6,933 bases of DNA, taken from Gammaproteobacteria bacterium (GTDB taxonomy: Bacteria; Pseudomonadota; Gammaproteobacteria; Pseudomonadales; Azotimanducaceae). A program made the translations under genes and the position numbers. The stretch covers positions 1 to 6,933 of the forward strand of contig JAPUFN010000328.1 in the NCBI GenBank assembly GCA_027293665.1. Direction: 5' to 3'. Under the pieces are notes generated by a model that saw only the letters and a list, made by a program, of their open reading frames with translations, did no database searches and had not been told where the DNA came from. The stretch's first letter is position 1, and every line of letters begins with the position of its first letter. Positions 1 through 5,081 of this stretch are shown here, one piece after another.

Positions 1-975
1 CGCGATGGTGAGGTGCTTGGCCGGGGCTGGCATGTTCGCACCGGTGAGGAACATGCCGAGGTCAACGCGCTGCGCGACGCGGCTGACAGAGACATACGTG
101 GCGCGACGGTTTACGTCAGTCTCGAACCTTGCGCATTCGAAGGCCGCACGCCCGCCTGTTCCCAGACCCTGATCAAGGCGGGCATTGCCCGCGTCGTTGC
201 GGCGATGAAGGACCCTCACCCACAGGTGGCCGGCGGTGGCTTCGCAGATCTTGAAGCCGCGGGAGTCGCCGTGGACGTGCATGAACTGCCGGCGGCGGCC
301 GCGCTCAACGAAGGCTATATATCGCGCATTACCCGCAACCGGCCTTTTGTCCGGCTCAAGGTCGCCAGTTCTCTGGATGCCCGCACGGCGATGGCCTCTG
401 GCGAAAGTCAGTGGATCACCGGCGAGGCCGCCCGCGCTGAAGTGCAGTACTGGCGGGCCCGCAGTTGCGCCGTCATTACCGGCTCGGGCACCGTGGCGGG
501 GGATGATCCCAAGCTGACGGTGCGCGATGACAAGTTCGCCGTCGACGGCCAGATTCGCCAGCCGTTGCGGGTGATCGTCGACAGCAGATTGCGCACCCCG
601 AAAACCGCAGCCGTGCTCAAGGGGCCGGGTGCCAGTCTGCTGGCCCATGTGCGTAGCACTCGGCCGAAGCTCAAAGGGGTGGCGCACTTTGCCGCCGGCA
701 CGAAACAGGTAGATCTCGCAGCATTGATCGATCACCTTGCAACACTCGAATGCAACGAGGTGCTGGTCGAGGCAGGTCCAAAGCTTACCGGTGCGTTTAT
801 CCAGGCTGGGCTGTGGGATGAACTCATCTTGTATCAGGCGCCGAAACTGCTCGGCAGCGATGCGCGTGGGATGGCGCAGCTTGCGCTGACGCGCATGGAC
901 CAGGCGATTGAGGCTACAATAACGGATTACACCTCGGTGGGAGACGATCTGCGTATTCGTCTGCGACCGGGGTGA
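1..975 (+). CDS. ribD: RibD, bifunctional riboflavin biosynthesis deaminase/reductase (5' end cut off)
   Basis: RibD carries out two steps of riboflavin synthesis in the cytoplasm: deamination of the GTP-derived pyrimidine, then NADPH-dependent reduction of the ribosyl side chain. The frame is open from base 1, giving 324 residues. E. coli RibD has 367, so roughly 40 N-terminal residues lie outside the window. In window numbering the deaminase zinc site is visible as HAE (18-20, Glu20 catalytic) and PCAFEGRTPAC (Cys44 and Cys53 as ligands). The reductase domain starts near residue 115, with LKVASSLDARTAMASGESQW at about 120-139, then LRVIVDS, VEAGPKLTGAF (256-266) and APKLLGSDARG. The GTG at 13 is only an internal codon; conserved sequence (RDGEVLGRGWH) continues in frame to the window edge. 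The stop is TGA at 973-975. nusB follows after 46 nt, with no ribE, ribBA or ribH between, which is unusual. Identification is very secure. Confidence 0.97.
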   Translation, partial: RDGEVLGRGWHVRTGEEHAEVNALRDAADRDIRGATVYVSLEPCAFEGRTPACSQTLIKAGIARVVAAMKDPHPQVAGGGFADLEAAGVAVDVHELPAAAALNEGYISRITRNRPFVRLKVASSLDARTAMASGESQWITGEAARAEVQYWRARSCAVITGSGTVAGDDPKLTVRDDKFAVDGQIRQPLRVIVDSRLRTPKTAAVLKGPGASLLAHVRSTRPKLKGVAHFAAGTKQVDLAALIDHLATLECNEVLVEAGPKLTGAFIQAGLWDELILYQAPKLLGSDARGMAQLALTRMDQAIEATITDYTSVGDDLRIRLRPG

Positions 976-1021
976 TGGGTTTAAAAGCAATCCGTTAACC
1001 GTTCATTAAGAGTTCGAATTC

Positions 1022-1465
1022 GTGAAAGCCAATCGTTGGGCGCGCCGTCGTGCCCGCCGCGCTCTGGTTCAGGCTGTCTACAAATGGCAGATGACCGATG
1101 CTGAGTCCCACAAGGTTGCGGCAGAGTTCCAGGACAGCGGTGCACTCGCAAAAGCCGACCGGGAGTTTTTTGACGAACTCCTGAAAGGGGTGCTGTTGCG
1201 CTGTGCTGAACTCGATGAGCTGTTGATTCCGAATCTGGACCGCAAACTTACTGAGCTCGATAGCGTCGAGCTCGCGGTCTTGCGGCTTGGCACTTTCGAA
1301 CTCAAAAACCGCACTGATGTCCCGTATCGAGTCGTGATCGATGAGTACATCGAGCTTGCGAAGTTGTTTGGCGCGGAAGACGGCCACAAGTATGTCAACG
1401 GCGTGCTTAACAAGCTCGCCCACTCACTGCGGTCCGTTGAGGTTGCCGCGCATGAACGAATTTGA
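1022..1465 (+). CDS. nusB: NusB, transcription antitermination factor
   Basis: NusB is a small all-helical RNA-binding protein. With NusE (ribosomal protein S10) it binds boxA RNA and promotes antitermination, chiefly on rRNA operons. The 147-residue product is close to the usual length (139 in E. coli). It shows the basic N-terminus with RRRARRALVQAVYKWQ at about 8-23 (E. coli: RRRARECAVQALYSWQ) and the C-terminal signature VPYRVVIDEYIELAKLFGAE followed by HKYVNGVLNKLA. The start is GTG at 1022. A modest Shine-Dalgarno match (AAGAG, 1008-1012) lies 9 nt upstream, and no earlier in-frame start fits the family. The stop at 1463-1465 lies inside thiL, a 14-nt overlap that suggests coupled translation. 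No convincing promoter is visible in the 46 nt after ribD, so it probably reads on from ribD. Confidence 0.96.
   Translation: MKANRWARRRARRALVQAVYKWQMTDAESHKVAAEFQDSGALAKADREFFDELLKGVLLRCAELDELLIPNLDRKLTELDSVELAVLRLGTFELKNRTDVPYRVVIDEYIELAKLFGAEDGHKYVNGVLNKLAHSLRSVEVAAHERI
1438..1442 (+). promoter_or_regulatory. Ribosome binding site deciding the thiL start
   Basis: TGAGG stands 9 nt before the ATG at 1452, inside the 3' end of nusB. It supports ATG 1452 rather than the in-frame ATG at 1341, which would add 37 residues that read as out-of-frame nusB and have no counterpart in ThiL. Confidence 0.65.
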
Positions 1466-2357
1466 ACTGATTGACGAAATCATCAAGACCCTCGGCGACG
1501 TAACCCTTGGCGACTCAGTGGTGATTGGTCCCGGCGACGATTCGGCTGCGTTCAGGGTGCCACCCGGACAGCTGCTTGTTTCTTCGATCGACACGCTCGT
1601 TGAAGGCGTCCACTTTCCACAGGGCGCGCCCGGCGATTTGATTGGCTATCGCGCTCTCATGGTCAGCCTGTCGGACCTTGCCGCGATGGGTGCACAACCG
1701 GCCATGGTGCTCGTTGCGCTGACGCTTGCCTCTGCAGATGTTGAATGGGTTACTTCACTTGCGCGCGGTCTGCGCGATGCAGCACAGACCACCGGTGTGC
1801 GCATCGTTGGCGGCAACATCACAAAGGGCGCAACCGCCATCAATGTCAGCGTTCACGGCTTTGCGCCCGAAGAATCATTGTTGCGGCGTAGCGGGGCGAG
1901 CCCCGGTGACGGTATCTATGTGACTGGAGAACTCGGTGGTGCGGCGGCTGCTCTGGCTCGCGGAGATCTTCTCGAGTTTGGTGATGATCTCGATGCGCTC
2001 GCCAGCCGCTATTTCCGGCCACAGGCGAGACTTGATGTGGGTGTTGAACTCAGAGGAATTGCGAGCAGTGCGATCGATGTATCCGATGGCTTGCTACAAG
2101 ATCTGCATCATCTCGCGACGAACAGCGCCGTTGCCATGGCAATAGAAACTGAGTCGCTGCCGTTATGCCCGGGCGCCAGCCTCGAAGATGCGCTGTGGGG
2201 CGGCGATGACTACGAACTGTGTTTCACAGCCGTAACTGAACTTCCAACTCTGTCTGTGCCGGTTGCGCGGATCGGTGTGGTGGAGCGTGGCGAGGGTGTC
2301 TGGCTCGATGGCAAGCGTGTCTCTCCCGCGGGTTTCCAACACTTTTCTGGCGTATGA
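1452..2357 (+). CDS. thiL: ThiL, thiamine-monophosphate kinase
   Basis: ThiL phosphorylates thiamine monophosphate with ATP to give thiamine diphosphate, the last step of cofactor synthesis, in the cytoplasm. The 301-residue product fits the family (325 in E. coli). Visible motifs, which belong to the PurM/ThiL-type ATP- and Mg-binding fold, are: GPGDDSAAF (26-34), SIDTLVEGVHF (45-55), VSLSDLAAMGAQP (71-83), GGNITKG (120-126), HGF, SGASPGDGIYVTG, SAIDVSDGLLQDL (206-218) and GGDDYELCF (250-258). E. coli has GGDTTRG where this has GGNITKG; I recall Asn at this position in other ThiL proteins, so I do not read it as damage. ATG 1452 is chosen for its TGAGG ribosome site and its alignment with ThiL N-termini. 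It overlaps nusB by 14 nt and pgpA by 4 nt (ATGA), consistent with a tightly coupled unit. Confidence 0.96.
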   Translation: MNEFELIDEIIKTLGDVTLGDSVVIGPGDDSAAFRVPPGQLLVSSIDTLVEGVHFPQGAPGDLIGYRALMVSLSDLAAMGAQPAMVLVALTLASADVEWVTSLARGLRDAAQTTGVRIVGGNITKGATAINVSVHGFAPEESLLRRSGASPGDGIYVTGELGGAAAALARGDLLEFGDDLDALASRYFRPQARLDVGVELRGIASSAIDVSDGLLQDLHHLATNSAVAMAIETESLPLCPGASLEDALWGGDDYELCFTAVTELPTLSVPVARIGVVERGEGVWLDGKRVSPAGFQHFSGV

Positions 2358-2845
2358 AACTCAGCTGGCGCCAATGGCGGGATCCGGAAGCGTTGATCGT
2401 TTGCGGCCTTGGCTCTGGTTTCGTGCCACGCGCGCCGGGCACGTGCGGCAGCTTCGCAGCACTTTTATTGTGGTGGTGGTTGCTTGCCCCGCTCAGCATC
2501 TGGTGGCAACTCGCCGCAATTGTCGCGATATTCGGCCTCGGGATCTGGCTCTGCGACCGGGTCCAGAAGCGTTATGGCGTGGTCGATGATGGCGCGATCG
2601 TGATTGATGAATTTGTCGGCCAGTGGATTGTCCTGCTTGGCGCCGCCGCCCATCCCACAACAATGATCGGTGCATTCGTCCTCTTCCGGCTCTTCGATAT
2701 TCTCAAACCCTATCCCGTGAAGAAGCTGGAACGGAGCCTGCCGGGGCCCTGGGGGGTGATGATGGATGATGTGGCGGCGGGTGTTCTCGCTCTTGGCGTG
2801 CTCGAATTCGCACTTTGGGTACTTGCCGGCGTCGATCCGCCATGA
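2354..2845 (+). CDS. pgpA: PgpA, phosphatidylglycerophosphatase A
   Basis: PgpA is an inner-membrane enzyme that removes the phosphate from phosphatidylglycerophosphate to give phosphatidylglycerol. The 163-residue product (E. coli about 172) shows the PgpA pattern: GLGSGFVPRAPGTCGS (18-33), a hydrophobic segment at about 35-67, DDGAIVIDEFVGQW (78-91), another hydrophobic segment at about 92-112, FRLFDILKPYPVKKLER (111-127), GVMMDDVAAG (134-143) and a C-terminal hydrophobic stretch. The acidic residues in IDEF and MMDD are the expected metal/catalytic residues of the family. The ATG at 2354 overlaps the thiL stop as ATGA. No good separate ribosome site is seen, so translation probably depends on termination and restart from thiL. 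A hairpin and a protease gene follow. Confidence 0.95.
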   Translation: MKLSWRQWRDPEALIVCGLGSGFVPRAPGTCGSFAALLLWWWLLAPLSIWWQLAAIVAIFGLGIWLCDRVQKRYGVVDDGAIVIDEFVGQWIVLLGAAAHPTTMIGAFVLFRLFDILKPYPVKKLERSLPGPWGVMMDDVAAGVLALGVLEFALWVLAGVDPP

Positions 2846-2867
2846 CCCGGGTAGACTTGGCAGTCGG

Positions 2868-2894
2868 AGTCCGGCCGGCAATGCGCCGGCCACT
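2868..2894 (+). other. Strong GC-rich stem-loop between pgpA and the protease gene
   Basis: GGCCGGC (2873-2879) pairs perfectly with GCCGGCC (2885-2891) around a 5-nt loop. The flanking AGT (2868-2870) pairs with ACT (2892-2894) if two C residues bulge. No T run follows, so it is not a standard intrinsic terminator. It ends 12 nt before the protease ATG and just before that gene's ribosome site (GGAAG, 2898-2902), so it may affect initiation or mRNA processing there. The structure is read directly; its function is inference. Confidence 0.5.
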
Positions 2895-2906
2895 GATGGA
2901 AGTTCA

Positions 2907-3566
2907 ATGAGACAACCAGGAAGCAGAGTGCACATGCAGGGATTGCTGGTAGCGATACTGCTGGGGTGTTCTGTGCTGAGTTGGGCAGTTGCCCCGGTGG
3001 AGGTTGTTGGCCTGTTCAAAGATCGCGCAGTGATCCGGGTGGCCGGTGAAGAAAAGCTGTTGCGTGTCGGCGAAACATCACCCGCTGGTGTCACGCTTCT
3101 CGCAGCCGATGCCTACGGTGCCACGGTGCGTTATCGCGATGAGGAATATACGTTGTTGCTGAGTAACCGGGTTGCCGGAGGCTTCCAGCCGGCACCGAAG
3201 CCCATGGTCGCTATTTCAGCCGACCAGCTCGGCCAGTACCGGATTCGTGGCGCGATCAACAACAACTACGTCAATTTTCTCGTGGATACCGGCGCATCCG
3301 TGGTTGCGCTCAGCTCGGCTAAAGCGGACAGCATGGGGCTCAACTACAAAGACGGCCAGAGAGGGACCGTGGCGACAGCGCAGGGCATGGCGGACTCGTA
3401 CTTCGTCACACTGGCCGAGGTGAAAATCGCAGGGATCACAGCCTACAACGTGCAAGCGGCGGTTATCGTGGGACAGTATCCGCTCGAAACACTGCTTGGC
3501 ATGTCGTTTCTGCGCCGCGTGGGCCTGCAGGAAAACGCCGGCGTGATGACGCTCACCCAGAACTAA
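2907..3566 (+). CDS. Retropepsin-like aspartic protease, exported (TIGR02281-type, clan AA)
   Basis: The predicted product has 219 residues and resembles bacterial single-domain, retroviral-type aspartic proteases, which work as dimers with one DTGA motif per chain. Residues 11-29 form a hydrophobic export signal after Arg2 and Arg7. Cleavage after AVA (27-29) is possible, but LLGC (18-21) also fits a loose lipobox. Residues about 31-87 form an N-terminal module (VEVVGLFKDRAVIRVAGE). The catalytic domain has YRIRGAINNNYVNFLVDTGA (111-130, Asp127 catalytic), then a TAQG segment and the C-terminal LLGMSFLRRVG (196-206). It probably acts in the periplasm or on a membrane; the substrate is unknown. 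The start is uncertain. ATG 2907 gives a positive n-region and has GGAAG 4 nt upstream. GTG 2928 and ATG 2934 are alternatives behind AGGAAG (2918-2923). The earlier ATG at 2766 lies inside pgpA. The 3' end overlaps the ispA stop on the other strand. Confidence 0.88.
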   Translation: MRQPGSRVHMQGLLVAILLGCSVLSWAVAPVEVVGLFKDRAVIRVAGEEKLLRVGETSPAGVTLLAADAYGATVRYRDEEYTLLLSNRVAGGFQPAPKPMVAISADQLGQYRIRGAINNNYVNFLVDTGASVVALSSAKADSMGLNYKDGQRGTVATAQGMADSYFVTLAEVKIAGITAYNVQAAVIVGQYPLETLLGMSFLRRVGLQENAGVMTLTQN

Positions 3567-4444
3567 AATTCCCGATCGATCACCTGCTGCGCTAACTCCT
3601 GCAGCATCTCGTGTTTCTGCCCGGTGCGTTCGAGCATGGGAATCGCCTCGGCCAGCAAATCCCGAGCGTAACCTCTGGCCTGCTCAACCCCGAGTAATGA
3701 GGGGAAGGTGCTTTTACGGGATTTGTTGTCCGAGCCGGCTGGTTTGCCGAGCACCTCCGTGGTCTGGGTAATGTCCAGGATGTCGTCGACCACCTGAAAG
3801 GCGAGCCCCAGACGGGTCGCGAACTCGGTCAGCAGGACATAGGTTTCTGCATCCAGCTTCGGATTGCCGAACAGCGAACCGATCTGAATGGATGCCTTGA
3901 TCAGCGCGCCCGTCTTCGCGGCATGCAGCGACTGTAATTGCGACATGCTGAGCTTCTTGTTCTCTGCGGCCAGATCGAAGCACTGGCCGCCCGCCATGCC
4001 CTGCCAGCCGGTAGCTTCCGCAAGGAGCTGCACCGCCGTTAATCTCACATCGTTGCGCGAGCTCGGAGCTTTGGCGAGTGTTTCGAAAGCCAGCGTGTGC
4101 AGGGCATCGCCAGCCAAAATGGCGTTCGCTTCGCCGAACTTGATGTGGCCACTCGGCAGGCCGTGACGCAGCTCGTCGTTGTCCATCGCAGGTAGATCGT
4201 CATGCAGCAGTGAATAGGCGTGCATGAATTCGACCGCGCAAGCCGGCGCGAGCGCGTCTTCGAGTGCGCCGCCCACACCGGTACAGGTTGCGCACACCAG
4301 CAGCGGGCGGATGCGTTTGCCGCCGCTCAAGCTTGCGTAACGCATTGCGTCGATCAGCGTCTGCGCGATGTCCGAGTTCACCGGCAGATGGTGGCTCAGA
4401 GCGTCCTCGATGGTCGCCTTGAGTGAGCGCAGTTCAGGCGTCAT
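3563..4444 (-). CDS. ispA: IspA, farnesyl diphosphate synthase (short-chain polyprenyl synthase)
   Basis: IspA condenses isopentenyl diphosphate (IPP) with dimethylallyl and then geranyl diphosphate to make farnesyl diphosphate, the precursor of undecaprenyl phosphate, quinone tails and haem O. The 293-residue product shows GGKRIRP (41-47), the first aspartate-rich motif DDLPAMD (82-88), FGEANAILAGDAL (103-115), FQVVDDILD with the second aspartate-rich motif (216-224) and KSTFPSLLG (244-252). Tyr77-Ser78 before the first motif matches E. coli IspA, which fits a C15 product. Oddity: the segment after the first motif reads ELRHGLPSGH (91-100), where E. coli has LRRGLPTCH. The second Arg, an IPP-binding residue in the family, is therefore His94. 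ATG 4444 overlaps the xseB end by 11 nt; a weak GAAG lies 6 nt before it. dxs does not follow; the gene instead converges on the protease gene with overlapping stops. Confidence 0.95.
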   Translation of the reverse strand: MTPELRSLKATIEDALSHHLPVNSDIAQTLIDAMRYASLSGGKRIRPLLVCATCTGVGGALEDALAPACAVEFMHAYSLLHDDLPAMDNDELRHGLPSGHIKFGEANAILAGDALHTLAFETLAKAPSSRNDVRLTAVQLLAEATGWQGMAGGQCFDLAAENKKLSMSQLQSLHAAKTGALIKASIQIGSLFGNPKLDAETYVLLTEFATRLGLAFQVVDDILDITQTTEVLGKPAGSDNKSRKSTFPSLLGVEQARGYARDLLAEAIPMLERTGQKHEMLQELAQQVIDREF

Positions 4445-4703
4445 CCAGGTCTTCGATGTCGAGGTCTTCCAGCGTGTTCTCGTCGGTCAACACTTTGACC
4501 TTGAGTTCGGCGTTCTTCAGTGCCGCCTGGCAGTGGCGCGTTAGTTTCACCCCGCGCTCGAAAGCGCTCAACGATGCTTCCAGCGTCATCTCACCGGCCT
4601 CCATCTGCGTGACGAGAGTTTCGAGTTCGTTAAGGGCCGCTTCGAAGTCCACGCCGTCGAGGTCAGCGTCATCTGCGGGCACTGAAGTGTTTTTCTTTGC
4701 CAT
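4434..4703 (-). CDS. xseB: XseB, exodeoxyribonuclease VII small subunit
   Basis: XseB is the small subunit of exonuclease VII. Several copies bind one XseA to form an enzyme that degrades single-stranded DNA in the cytoplasm. The product has 89 residues, of usual length. The conserved core is FEAALNELETLVTQMEAGE (20-38) and LEASLSAFERGVKLTRHCQ (41-59), followed by AALKNAELKVKVL. These form the expected two-helix hairpin. The tail is very acidic (LEDLDIEDLDDA), as is common here. ATG 4703 is chosen because MAKK is a typical XseB N-terminus. The frame stays open to a TTG at 4739, but that extension is proline- and arginine-rich and unlike the family. No strong ribosome site is visible. It overlaps ispA by 11 nt, the classic xseB-ispA pairing. 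xseA is not in the window. Confidence 0.94.
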   Translation of the reverse strand: MAKKNTSVPADDADLDGVDFEAALNELETLVTQMEAGEMTLEASLSAFERGVKLTRHCQAALKNAELKVKVLTDENTLEDLDIEDLDDA

Positions 4704-4789
4704 GCGCCGCAACTTACCGTCGGGAGGTACGCGAGGCAAGCGGAATGCGGCTGTGTGGAGTGGGGAAGTAGCCGCCGGGCCGTGATTCG

Positions 4790-5032
4790 CTAGCTGGTTT
4801 TGCGGGTGGCGGACTCGTCGAGCAGATATTGCGCGGTAGTGGGGTCGAGCTTGATCAAACTCTCGGCCTCGAGAATCGAAAATTCACCCTGGATTTCCCA
4901 CACGCCCAGCGGCTCTCCTCTATCGCGCAGGACCGTGGCGACGTCACCAGGGCGAAACTGCGTGCGTCCCTGACTCACGATCTCTTCGATGACTGCCAGA
5001 ACAGTCTTTGTACGTCGCAGTTCGATACTCAA
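4790..5032 (-). CDS. Small uncharacterised protein, possible winged-helix fold
   Basis: I do not recognise this as a named family. From a TTG at 5032 the frame gives 80 residues beginning MSIELRRTKTVLAVIEEIVS. It looks like real protein rather than a shadow. There is an amphipathic helix (about 4-21), then FRPGDVATVLRDRG (26-39), a second helix typical of a helix-turn-helix unit, then PLGVWEIQGEFSILEAESLI (41-60), and a short LDPTTAQYLL segment (62-71) that could form the wing. The fold assignment is inference from pattern only. The frame stays open up to 5173 (ATG 5158 is possible), but that upstream part overlaps the Sel1 gene and reads as Cys/Trp/Arg-rich shadow sequence. No good ribosome site precedes TTG 5032, so the start is uncertain. 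It lies 49 nt after the Sel1 gene and 86 nt before xseB, on the same strand, possibly co-transcribed. Confidence 0.68.
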   Translation of the reverse strand: MSIELRRTKTVLAVIEEIVSQGRTQFRPGDVATVLRDRGEPLGVWEIQGEFSILEAESLIKLDPTTAQYLLDESATRKTS

Positions 5033-5081
5033 GTGGCTTAACCGGAAGAAAATTTGGCGGCCGATTTGTACCAGAAACGGC

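Noticed and set aside
995..1423. 142-codon - strand open frame opposite nusB
   Set aside because: NusB on the + strand is unmistakable; this is its antisense shadow and has no recognisable motif.
1341..1451. 37-residue N-terminal extension of ThiL
   Set aside because: It is out-of-frame nusB sequence. The family N-terminus and a ribosome site both point to ATG 1452.
1815..1835. Asn instead of Asp in the ThiL GGNITKG motif as a possible loss of function
   Set aside because: All other metal and ATP motifs are intact and, as far as I recall, GGN variants occur in other ThiL proteins, so this is not good evidence for damage.
2868..2894. Intrinsic terminator after pgpA
   Set aside because: The stem is strong but no T tract follows; the next bases are GATGGAAG.
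2766..2906. 47-residue N-terminal extension of the aspartic protease
   Set aside because: It lies mostly within pgpA, would move the export signal to the interior, and spans the hairpin. Starts at 2907-2934 put the signal peptide at the N-terminus.
2465..3094. 209-codon - strand open frame across pgpA and the protease start
   Set aside because: It is antisense to two well-supported genes, spans the intergenic hairpin, has low-complexity Ser/Pro/Thr content and shows no family motif.
4704..4739. TTG start adding 12 residues to XseB
   Set aside because: The added residues are Pro/Arg-rich and unlike XseB; ATG 4703 gives the typical MAKK start.
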